Source: JAABPW01 sp037132275 (GTDB taxonomy: Bacteria > Verrucomicrobiota > Kiritimatiellia > CAIKKV01 > CAITUY01). From it: 12,898 bases of DNA. Below, in pieces: positions 1 through 6,838 of the stretch. The notes under the pieces are model-generated. The model was not told the DNA's origin. It ran no database searches and saw only the letters and a program-made list of their open reading frames with translations. Where the stretch lies: positions 1 through 12,898 of the forward strand of contig JBAXPK010000065.1 of assembly GCA_037132275.1 (NCBI GenBank), written 5' to 3'. The position numbers and the translations under genes were made by a program. Every line of letters starts with the position of its first letter. The stretch's first letter is position 1.

Positions 1-1
1 C

Positions 2-1393
2 ATGAGCAGTGCCGTTTCCATAATGGCGGTGGCTAAGGCCGCCGGAGTATCCAAAACGACGGTCTCGCGAGTCATCAATGGGAAGCTCGACCGGTTCCGC
101 ATCGGACTCGCCACTCAGGCTCGTGTCCGGAGTGTCGCACGCCAGATGGGATACCAGCCGGATCCCATTGCCCGGAATGTCGCGCTGGGGAAGGGGGCTC
201 CGCCGCGGTCGCCGCGTCCCCCGATTTCAATATCCCAAACTCCAACGGCGGCGGTCGGCAAGAGGCAGATAGGAATCGTGCTCGCGGCGGACAGCCCCTC
301 CACTACGCTTGCCCTGCTCCCGGGCATGGAGCCGGTGCTGGCTGCAGCGGACTACCGCCTGGTTATGATCACGGTCCCTACCGAACCCGTGGCCGCCAGC
401 CAGCGGGTGAACCAGCTTCTGCAGGAAGGCATCGCCGGGCTCATTTGCTGTCCCACTGTCTACCAGGCCACGGCAGCAATGGCGACTGGACATTGTCCGG
501 TGATCATCCTTTGGACTGGAGCCGCCAAGGCGATGCTGGCGACTCTGAACGCGCCGCAGCAATCTCAGAGTCCAGCCCCCATGCCAGCCCCCACGCCAGC
601 CTCCGTCGCCATGACGCCGCCCACGCCGGCCACAACAGTGACGACCCCGCCGCCACGCCCCGTGGCCGCCGCACCGGCAATCAAGCCGGTGCCCATCGCA
701 CCGCCCACGGTGGAGGCCATTCCCCCGGTCGTACCAGCCCCGCCACCAGCTGTCCCTGAGATAGCCATACAGCCTGTTATCATTCCCGCTCCGACACCGC
801 CGCCGGAGCCGGATCAAGTCGTAGACTCCCTGCCGGTTATCACGCCCATACCCGCCCCAGTCGAAGCGGCACCGGAGATAGCCATGCCCGTCCCCATTGA
901 ACCGCAACCACAGGAGCCCGAATCGATTCCAGAGTCAGATATCCGGGAATCGCCAGCGCCCGAACCGGCGACACCCGAAGCAACGCCAGAAACACCCGGG
1001 CCGACGCCCCCTGTGGAGTCAATCCCGGAGTCAATCCCGGAACCAATCCCTGAGCCCGTCCCGATCAGCGAGCCAGTCGTCACACCCGTGACCGTTCTGC
1101 CTGAACCGTCGGCCATCGTCCCTCCCGCCCCCGAACCAACTCCCCAGTCAACACCGGAACCCAGTCCAGTTACGCCTTTGGTGGAGATACCCGCACCGTC
1201 GCCGTCAACCCCGGTTGAGACGCCCCCGGTGCCGCTCCCCGAGCCCGTCATTCAGGAGTCGGCAACGGAAGTTGTTCCCGAAGGTCCCGTCGAAACGGAA
1301 CCGGAGGTTGAGACTGTGGCGGAAGCTGAACCGGGTGGCGCCATATCCGATGCATCCACGCCCATAGAGCCCACGGATACGCCCGAAACATGA
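2..1393 (+). CDS. LacI-type HTH protein with truncated ligand domain and long Pro/Glu-rich tail
   Basis: A 463-residue protein. Residues 5-65 form a LacI-family DNA-binding head: a helix-turn-helix (AKAAGVSKTTVSRVING) followed by the hinge-helix region (GYQPDPIARN). Residues 88-190 resemble only the first part of the periplasmic-binding-protein-like ligand domain (GIVLAAD strand, helix, LVMITVP strand, QEGIAGLICCP). The second half and the C-terminal subdomain, needed for a normal effector pocket and dimer core, are absent. From about residue 192 to the end the chain is low-complexity Pro/Glu/Thr/Ala with no globular, membrane or anchoring segment visible; Glu content rises towards the C-terminus. 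Classical LacI regulators are about 330-360 residues. The ATG at position 2 fits the usual distance to the first HTH helix, but its ribosome-binding site lies outside the window. DNA binding is well supported; target, effector and the role of the tail are unknown. The frame stays open throughout, so this looks like an intact chimera rather than a frameshifted gene. Confidence 0.8.
   Translation: MSSAVSIMAVAKAAGVSKTTVSRVINGKLDRFRIGLATQARVRSVARQMGYQPDPIARNVALGKGAPPRSPRPPISISQTPTAAVGKRQIGIVLAADSPSTTLALLPGMEPVLAAADYRLVMITVPTEPVAASQRVNQLLQEGIAGLICCPTVYQATAAMATGHCPVIILWTGAAKAMLATLNAPQQSQSPAPMPAPTPASVAMTPPTPATTVTTPPPRPVAAAPAIKPVPIAPPTVEAIPPVVPAPPPAVPEIAIQPVIIPAPTPPPEPDQVVDSLPVITPIPAPVEAAPEIAMPVPIEPQPQEPESIPESDIRESPAPEPATPEATPETPGPTPPVESIPESIPEPIPEPVPISEPVVTPVTVLPEPSAIVPPAPEPTPQSTPEPSPVTPLVEIPAPSPSTPVETPPVPLPEPVIQESATEVVPEGPVETEPEVETVAEAEPGGAISDASTPIEPTDTPET
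1015..1062 (+). repeat. 12-bp tandem repeats coding ESIP/EPIP/EPVP
   Basis: The unit GGAGTCAATCCC occurs twice in perfect tandem (1015-1026, 1027-1038). A diverged third copy, GGAACCAATCCC (1039-1050), and a weaker fourth follow. In frame they encode ESIP, ESIP, EPIP, EPVP inside the Pro-rich tail. Being a multiple of three, slippage here would lengthen or shorten the tail without breaking the frame. Confidence 0.7.
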
Positions 1394-1414
1394 TCATTCA
1401 ACGGTATACGAACG

Positions 1415-2224
1415 CTATCCGAGTCTCTCGATTAGCGCCTTGAGTTCGTCATGGATATGGCCGTTGGTGGCCAGGTAGATGAGTCGGTGGGGGGAGGTTT
1501 CGGCGAGTATCTCTGCGCGGCCGCCTGCCAGTTCAACAATCAACCCGGCGGCGCTCACATCCCAAGTATAAATGCCGGCTTCAAAATAGCCGTCGGACTG
1601 ACCCGCCGCAACCCGGCACATATCCAATGCGGCGGCGCCCATAACGCGCGCCTTCTGGGCGTTGTCGGCAATACCCTGGAATAGATCCCTGCGCCGCTCC
1701 TGGCCGCTTATTTTCTGGTCAAGCCCGGTGAGCACCATGGATTCTTTGAGTTTCTTTACCTCGGAAACAGTGATGGGGCTACCGTTGCAGCAGGCGGTTC
1801 CGCCACGGGCGGCCGTAAACAGTTCATCGGTGGCCGGCGCATACACCGCCCCGGCAACCGTTTTCCCATGGTAGTGTACAGCCACGGAGCAACACCACCA
1901 CGGCAGGCCATGAGAAAAATTGACCGTTCCGTCGATGGGATCAATGACCCAGGTGTAGGGCGATCCATGGGGATTGTCCGCCGGCTGGCCCTTGTCTGCT
2001 GTTTCCTCGGCGAGAATGGCATGTGTCGGGAAATGGTTCCGGACGATCTTAAGCACGATCGCCTGGCATTCCAGGTCGAGCTGCAATTTTATGTCATGGG
2101 CCGCCACCATGACGGTTTCGGTCTTGCGGTGGCGGTTTTCATGAGCGTGATTTCCTGCAGTACGAACCGCCAGGACGATTGTTTCAAGAAGCAGGGCAGG
2201 GGAGATTTCGGGGTGCTTGTTCAT
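1415..2224 (-). CDS. Inositol monophosphatase family protein (SuhB/IMPase-like)
   Basis: A 269-residue protein of usual family length. It belongs to the Mg2+-dependent, lithium-sensitive phosphatase superfamily that hydrolyses myo-inositol 1-phosphate or related sugar/nucleotide phosphates. All metal-binding motifs are visible: the LAEE acidic pair near 73-74, WVIDPIDGTVNF at 92-103 (metal ligands Asp95 and Asp98), and WDVSAAGLIVELAGG at 221-235 (Asp222). The start is the ATG three nucleotides after the smc stop codon, with an AAGTGAG-like ribosome-binding site overlapping the end of smc, so translational coupling is likely. It ends 21 bp from the convergent LacI-like gene. The exact substrate cannot be told from sequence; CysQ- or FBPase-like activity is less likely but not excluded. 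Confidence 0.9.
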   Translation of the reverse strand: MNKHPEISPALLLETIVLAVRTAGNHAHENRHRKTETVMVAAHDIKLQLDLECQAIVLKIVRNHFPTHAILAEETADKGQPADNPHGSPYTWVIDPIDGTVNFSHGLPWWCCSVAVHYHGKTVAGAVYAPATDELFTAARGGTACCNGSPITVSEVKKLKESMVLTGLDQKISGQERRRDLFQGIADNAQKARVMGAAALDMCRVAAGQSDGYFEAGIYTWDVSAAGLIVELAGGRAEILAETSPHRLIYLATNGHIHDELKALIERLG

Positions 2225-2227
2225 GAC

Positions 2228-5200
2228 TCACTTAACTGGGATTACGATTCTTCGACTGTTGGGTTGCATGTCCTTGCTCTGTTCGTATTCGGAGAATTTC
2301 ATGGACACAGTACGGGAAATGCCGGATTCCTGCATGGTGACACCGTAGATCACGCCTGCGGCGGAGATTGTGCGCCGGTTGTGCGTGATGACGATAAACT
2401 GTGACTGTTTCAGAAAATCCCCAAGCACGGCTACAAAACGCCCGATATTGGATTCGTCCAACGCCGCATCCAACTCGTCAAGCAGGCAGAAGGGACTGGG
2501 CTTGATCAGGTAGATGGCGAACAACAGGGCCACGGCCGTCATGGTCCGCTCGCCGCCGGAGAGCAGTGATACACTCTGGAGCCGTTTGCCCGGGGGGCGG
2601 GCGATGATGTCGATTCCGCTTTCCAGCACGTCGCCCTCGGTCACCATCACCAGTTTGGCCGAGCCGCCGTTGAACAATCGCTCGTACATGATCTGGAAGT
2701 TCTCGTTGATTCTGGCAAACGTGGAGGTGAAAAGCTCGGAGGTGGTCAGGTTGATCTTTTTGATCATCTCCATGAGCTGGGCCTTGGCGTTAATGAGGTC
2801 CTGCTGTTGGCCGGTCAGAAAGGCGTAGCGTTCCTCCAGTTCCTGATATTCCTCAATGGCTACCAGATTCACCGGGCCCATCGCTTCAATTTTGGTTCGA
2901 ATTTCGGCGATGATCTGTTCGTAGGACGGTTTTTCGCCGCCGGTTGGCTCCTCGCCCTCCCGTTGGGGTTCAGGTGCGTTCATGACCTCGGTCAGCGGCA
3001 GGGTCCATTCCGAGGTGACGCGATCCACCAGATTCTGTCGGCGCATTTTCTGCTCGGCGTTGTTGACTTCCAGCTTGGACCGGTGATCCCTGACCTCGTC
3101 CATTAGTTCCCGCTTGGCGGCGAGGTCGGATTCAAGAAGGGTCAGATCCTTGACCTTTTCGATCCGTTGACGCTTGATGAGTTCGAGTTTCTCGGTCAGG
3201 GCCGCCGCATTGGCTTGCAGGGTTGAGAGTTGGCCTTCCGCCTCGGCGGTGGCATGGGAGAGTTGCTCGATGGTTTTTTCGTACTGGACGAGGCCCTCGG
3301 AACGCGATTTGATGACGGCATCGAGTTCGACGAGGCGATGCTTGATGGGCTCCAATTGCGACTCCATGTGCTCGACCTTCTGGCGGGCCTCGGAAAACCG
3401 GACGCGCGCCTCGGTGGCAGCGGTCTGAAGCGCGGCGCGGCCACCCTCCATGTCCTGAAGAGCGTGGGTCAGTTCCTCCGTGCGGGTGTGCGCGGCGACT
3501 TGCTGGGTGCGACCTTCTGTAATCCGCCGGCTGAGTTCATGGCGCTCCTGGTCATGAGCGGACTGCTGGCGCAGTTTATCCAGCTCGAACGCCATGACTT
3601 CCAGTTTCTGCTTGGATTGACGGGCGTCGTTGGAAACAACCTGAAATTCACCTTCCTTCAGAGCCACGGCGCGGCGTTGCTCGGTGAGTTGGGTGGTGGC
3701 ATCCTCAAGGCTCCGGTTAATCTCGGTCAGGTCGGCGGCCAGTTTTGCCACGGCACCGTTTCGCTGGATCAGTCCTTCGTCCAGGCCTTCGAGTCCCTGG
3801 TGCAGATCAGACAACTGGTGGCGGCGGGTCAGCGGGTTGCTGGCGCGGGCATCGGTGGTCCAGTATTCAAATGCGCCGTTGGCGCGGGCGACAACCCCGC
3901 CAAGAGTCACAAAGGCAGATCCTTCAGGCACTTCCGGCGGAATGGCATCCACGGAATCCACGACGAATACATTCGCCATGAATCGTGTCACGGCAGGCCT
4001 TGCGTAGGGGGTGCAGGTGATGAGATCAAATAATCGGCGCGCACCTTGAGGGGCGGGGATTGAGGGGGTCGGGGCGGCGGCATTGCCCGCCAGCAGGCGG
4101 ATGGCGCCACCTTTTCGAGTCTGCAGTTCCTTGAGGATGGTCAGGGCATCAGCCGCGTCGGCAATGACCACGGCGTCGAGCCAGGCGCGGAGGATGGCTT
4201 CCAGGGCGGTGCGATACTCCGGTTCGGTTTGGATATGGCTGGCCAGCGCGCCGAGCACCGCTTTGGCGTTGATACCGAGGGGATTGGCGGTATCCATGAT
4301 CAGGCGCGCGCCCTCCGGGAAGTCTTTGGCGGACTGTTCGTCGGCCTCCAGGATTTCGATTTGTGCCTTCTTAACGGCCAGCAGACCCTGGATTTCGCCG
4401 CACTCCTTGCGAAGCGCCTCAATTTCGGTTGTTTTTTCGTGGCGCCGGGCTTGAAGCCCGTCGAGGCGGCCTTCCCGCCGTTCAAGTTCCTCTTGCAGAG
4501 TACCGAGATGGTTGGCGATCTGACCGAGTTGCGACTCCGTTTCGGCGGCCCCGCGCTCAAGTTGGGCATGTTCAGCGGCCATGCGCTCACGCTGAACGAT
4601 GGTCGCCTGCTGGCGCGCCTCGAGTTGGCTAAGTTGGTTCTGGAGTTGGGATAGGCTGTGATCCATCGCCATGGCGCTGGCGCGAAGGGTCTGGATATCC
4701 TTGCGCGCGGTCTCAATCTGGCGTTCATGATCGGCCAGTTCTGTGTTCTTCTTCGTCAACTCACGACCATATTCGTCGCGATCGGTAATGGTCTTTGTGA
4801 GGGTTTCCTTAAGTGTCACCAACGTGGCGCGCTGCTGTTCCGCCTGGGCGGTGGCAAGGACGCTGTCGCGCCGGTCACGTTCGGCCAGATTGCGGAGTTC
4901 CTCAATGCGGTCGCGGTTGATGCGGATCAGGTCGTTGTTATGTTCCAGGCGGGTTTGGGCGGTGGCGCGTTCCTCCGTGGTTTCCCCGATCAACTGTTCA
5001 ACTTCCACAAGGGTGTTCCGCAATTCGGCGCCGCGCGCCTCGCCTTGTTGCAGCCCCTCATGAAGCTGATGAATGGTTTGTCCCAGTTCCGTGATCTTGG
5101 CGTCCAGCATCTGGAGATCGCCATCCATCTTCTCCAGTTTGCGTGCGGTCCAGAACACATCGAATATCCGGAGCTGATCGCGCAATTCCTTGTAACGGCG

Positions 5201-5836
5201 CGCCTTTCCGGCCTGCCGTTGAAGCGAGCCGATCTGGCGTTTTACCTCGCGCACCACATCATCCAGGCGAAGCAGGTTGGCTTCGGTCTGGTCCAATTTC
5301 CTGAGTGCTTCCCTTTTGTCGGCCTTGAAGCGGGTGATGCCGCTGGCTTCCTCGAAAATCTCACGGCGGTCCTCCGGACGTGAGCTCAGCACCTGGTCGA
5401 TGCGGCCCTGTTCCATAAGTGAATAGGAGGAGGTGCCGATACCGGTATCCATGAACAGGCGCTGGATATCCTTCAGGCGGCACGCGGTCTTGTTCATGAA
5501 ATACTGGCCTTCGCCCGACCGAAACACGCGGCGGGTGACGGTGACCTCATGGTAATCGGTGCCGAGGGTCTGCTCGCAGTCGGTGAAGGTGATGCTGACC
5601 TCCGCCATGCCGACCGGCTTGCGGGTATCGGTGCCGTTGAAGATGACATCCTCCATCTTGCTGCCGCGGAGCGCCTTGGCGCTGGTTTCGCCGAGCACCC
5701 AGCGCACGGCATCGGAGACGTTGCTTTTGCCACAGCCGTTGGGGCCGACAATAGCGGTCATGCCCGGTTCAAAATTTAAAGTGGTAGGATTGGCAAAGCT
5801 CTTGAACCCGACCATATGAATGGATTTCAAATACAC
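2228..5836 (-). CDS. smc: Chromosome segregation ATPase SMC
   Basis: Structural maintenance of chromosomes protein, about 1202 residues from the chosen GTG start. It is the core of the condensin-like SMC-ScpAB complex, which organises and segregates the nucleoid by ATP-driven loop extrusion. The N-terminal head has YLKSIHMVGFKSF and Walker A GPNGCGKSN at about 31-39. A long coiled coil follows. A globular hinge spans about 505-657 (FPEGARL to GAFEYW), then a second coiled coil. The C-terminal head has the ABC signature SLLSGGER near 1091 and Walker B FCLLDELDAALDE near 1119. The frame stays open upstream to an ATG at 5965, but the family start is (M/V)YLKSI and AGGAG lies 7 nt before the GTG, so the 43-residue extension is rejected. 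It reads divergently from infA and is closely followed by the IMPase gene. No scpA or scpB is in the window. Confidence 0.97.
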   Translation of the reverse strand: MYLKSIHMVGFKSFANPTTLNFEPGMTAIVGPNGCGKSNVSDAVRWVLGETSAKALRGSKMEDVIFNGTDTRKPVGMAEVSITFTDCEQTLGTDYHEVTVTRRVFRSGEGQYFMNKTACRLKDIQRLFMDTGIGTSSYSLMEQGRIDQVLSSRPEDRREIFEEASGITRFKADKREALRKLDQTEANLLRLDDVVREVKRQIGSLQRQAGKARRYKELRDQLRIFDVFWTARKLEKMDGDLQMLDAKITELGQTIHQLHEGLQQGEARGAELRNTLVEVEQLIGETTEERATAQTRLEHNNDLIRINRDRIEELRNLAERDRRDSVLATAQAEQQRATLVTLKETLTKTITDRDEYGRELTKKNTELADHERQIETARKDIQTLRASAMAMDHSLSQLQNQLSQLEARQQATIVQRERMAAEHAQLERGAAETESQLGQIANHLGTLQEELERREGRLDGLQARRHEKTTEIEALRKECGEIQGLLAVKKAQIEILEADEQSAKDFPEGARLIMDTANPLGINAKAVLGALASHIQTEPEYRTALEAILRAWLDAVVIADAADALTILKELQTRKGGAIRLLAGNAAAPTPSIPAPQGARRLFDLITCTPYARPAVTRFMANVFVVDSVDAIPPEVPEGSAFVTLGGVVARANGAFEYWTTDARASNPLTRRHQLSDLHQGLEGLDEGLIQRNGAVAKLAADLTEINRSLEDATTQLTEQRRAVALKEGEFQVVSNDARQSKQKLEVMAFELDKLRQQSAHDQERHELSRRITEGRTQQVAAHTRTEELTHALQDMEGGRAALQTAATEARVRFSEARQKVEHMESQLEPIKHRLVELDAVIKSRSEGLVQYEKTIEQLSHATAEAEGQLSTLQANAAALTEKLELIKRQRIEKVKDLTLLESDLAAKRELMDEVRDHRSKLEVNNAEQKMRRQNLVDRVTSEWTLPLTEVMNAPEPQREGEEPTGGEKPSYEQIIAEIRTKIEAMGPVNLVAIEEYQELEERYAFLTGQQQDLINAKAQLMEMIKKINLTTSELFTSTFARINENFQIMYERLFNGGSAKLVMVTEGDVLESGIDIIARPPGKRLQSVSLLSGGERTMTAVALLFAIYLIKPSPFCLLDELDAALDESNIGRFVAVLGDFLKQSQFIVITHNRRTISAAGVIYGVTMQESGISRTVSMKFSEYEQSKDMQPNSRRIVIPVK

Positions 5837-5843
5837 GAGACTA

Positions 5844-5848
5844 CTCCT
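5844..5848 (-). promoter_or_regulatory. Ribosome-binding site deciding the smc GTG start
   Basis: On the minus strand AGGAG is followed by a 7-nt spacer and GTG at 5836, whose product begins like typical SMC proteins. This supports the GTG over the upstream in-frame ATG at 5965. Confidence 0.75.
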
Positions 5849-5958
5849 GAATGAGGAGCCCTTCCTGGCTCCGGAAACGAGGCGCAATAAGTACCATGCG
5901 AAGGGGAGGGGTTCAATCAGAAAGAAAGGGGCATTTTCCCCGGACATTTTCCGTATCA

Positions 5959-5988
5959 TTGACATCGAGGATGCGGGCGTGTTATGAA
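5959..5988 (+). promoter_or_regulatory. Housekeeping sigma promoter of infA (extended -10)
   Basis: A perfect -35 box TTGACA (5959-5964), an 18-bp spacer and -10 TATGAA (5983-5988) preceded by the extended element TGT (5980-5982). The predicted transcript begins near 5995, giving a leader of about 30 nt before the infA start. It lies in the 189-bp divergent region shared with smc. On the opposite strand I see only a poor smc promoter candidate (TTGAAC with a weak -10) and do not call it. Confidence 0.6.
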
Positions 5989-6015
5989 TGCCAGTTACTT
6001 TATTGGGGATATTTC

Positions 6016-6020
6016 AGGAG
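6016..6020 (+). promoter_or_regulatory. Ribosome-binding site of infA
   Basis: AGGAG lies 5 nt before the ATG at 6026. An upstream in-frame ATG at 5984 falls inside the predicted -10 box, so it cannot be on the transcript from that promoter. Confidence 0.7.
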
Positions 6021-6025
6021 AGACT

Positions 6026-6256
6026 ATGGCGGAAGAAATAAAAGACGATATGATCCGTGTTGATGGGGTCGTGACTAAAGTTTTGCCCGCGACAATGTAT
6101 CGGGTAAAGCTGGAAAATGGACACGAGATTCTAGCCCATATCTCCGGTAAAATGCGGAAGCACTTCATCCGCATCACCTCCGGCGACAAGGTGACTGTCG
6201 AAATCTCCCCCTACGATCTGTCCAAAGGACGGATAACCTACCGCCACAAGACCTGA
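6026..6256 (+). CDS. infA: Translation initiation factor IF-1
   Basis: A 76-residue S1/OB-fold protein that binds the A site of the 30S subunit and assists IF-2 and IF-3 during initiation. The family's most conserved blocks are present: VRLENGHEILAHISGKM-type sequence (here VKLENGHEILAHISGKM), IRITSGDKVTVEISPYDL and the C-terminal GRITYRH. Usual length is 71-75 residues. The start at 6026 is supported by the ribosome-binding site and the family N-terminus (MAEEIKDD). The gene has its own strong promoter. It is followed after 18 bp by the GH20b-like gene and then the NifA-type regulator, so these may be read through from the infA promoter, an unusual setting for infA, which commonly neighbours ribosomal-protein genes. 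Confidence 0.96.
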   Translation: MAEEIKDDMIRVDGVVTKVLPATMYRVKLENGHEILAHISGKMRKHFIRITSGDKVTVEISPYDLSKGRITYRHKT

Positions 6257-6274
6257 TGTCCTGGAGAATGGGAA

Positions 6275-6811
6275 ATGAGTTTAAACCCTTTGTATTTCCT
6301 AGCACTCTTCAGTCTAACAACCTTGCTTACACTCTCCTCAACAGCGGCTCCCGTGGCACTAAGTCCCAAGCCTGAAAAGGTAAAGTGGGAGGATGGGGTG
6401 TTCGTCCTCTCCAGTTTCACCCATCTGAAGTATTCGGGGGGTGACCTGGCGAAATCCGAAACCGAAGCCTTGTCGGAGGCGATTCGTCCGGCGACCGGTT
6501 TTACGTTAAGAATAGGCCAGGTATCCGCCGGGGCCATGTTGATGAATGCGATACTTCTGGAGCTTAATCCCGTTTTGGAGCCGACGTTGGGGGAAAAAGG
6601 ATACCGCCTGACGGTCACCAAAGGGGGAGTTTGGATTGTAGCCGCTTCTCCGGACGGGCTGGCGTTGGGGTGCAAGATCCTGCTTCAATTGATGCCGTCT
6701 GTGATTTCTTCCAAAACCGTTCAGACAGACGTGAAGTGGGAGATCCCTTGCTGCCTGATTACGGATCATCGTTCCTCGGGTCAAGCTCCGGCCCCGCTCA
6801 ACAAACCATAA
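6275..6811 (+). CDS. Secreted stand-alone GH20 N-terminal (GH20b) domain, catalytic domain missing
   Basis: A 178-residue protein with a hydrophobic N-terminal segment (about 5-24, ending STAA) that looks like a Sec signal peptide, though without a basic n-region. The mature part resembles the non-catalytic N-terminal domain of family 20 beta-N-acetylhexosaminidases: the opening LSPKPEKVKWEDGVFVL, ATGFTLRI, then GYRLTVTKGGVWIVAASPDGLALGCKILLQLMP, and IPCCLITDH. In full-length enzymes this last strand leads directly into the catalytic TIM barrel (ITDxPRFxWRG). Here it diverges after ITDH and stops 13 residues later. No barrel remnant is seen in any plus-strand frame before the next gene 27 bp on. 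A GGAGA ribosome-binding site lies 7 nt before the ATG. It is either a decayed gene trimmed by deletion at the domain boundary, or a retained secreted accessory or carbohydrate-interacting domain. Hexosaminidase activity is not expected. Confidence 0.7.
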   Translation: MSLNPLYFLALFSLTTLLTLSSTAAPVALSPKPEKVKWEDGVFVLSSFTHLKYSGGDLAKSETEALSEAIRPATGFTLRIGQVSAGAMLMNAILLELNPVLEPTLGEKGYRLTVTKGGVWIVAASPDGLALGCKILLQLMPSVISSKTVQTDVKWEIPCCLITDHRSSGQAPAPLNKP

Positions 6812-6838
6812 CAGTCAGGTTCCTTCCGGGAGACTAGC

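Noticed and set aside
227..1251. Long open frames on the minus strand opposite the Pro-rich tail (227-907 and 814-1251)
   Set aside because: They arise because Pro/Glu codons rarely give stops on the opposite strand. Their products are low-complexity Gly/Arg/Thr/Ser runs without family features or ribosome-binding sites.
1391..1420. Bidirectional terminator between the LacI-like and IMPase genes
   Set aside because: The 21-bp gap has only short imperfect pairings and no T-run.
3230..4033. 267-codon open frame on the plus strand inside smc
   Set aside because: It is antisense to the SMC coiled coil and hinge, with no recognisable domain; smc is secure.
4658..5383. 241-codon open frame on the plus strand inside smc
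   Set aside because: Antisense shadow of the SMC N-terminal coiled coil; no motif and no ribosome-binding site.
5984..6025. Upstream in-frame ATG start for infA, adding 14 residues
   Set aside because: The ATG lies within the predicted -10 box, has no ribosome-binding site, and the added residues are not part of IF-1; 6026 has AGGAG at 5 nt.
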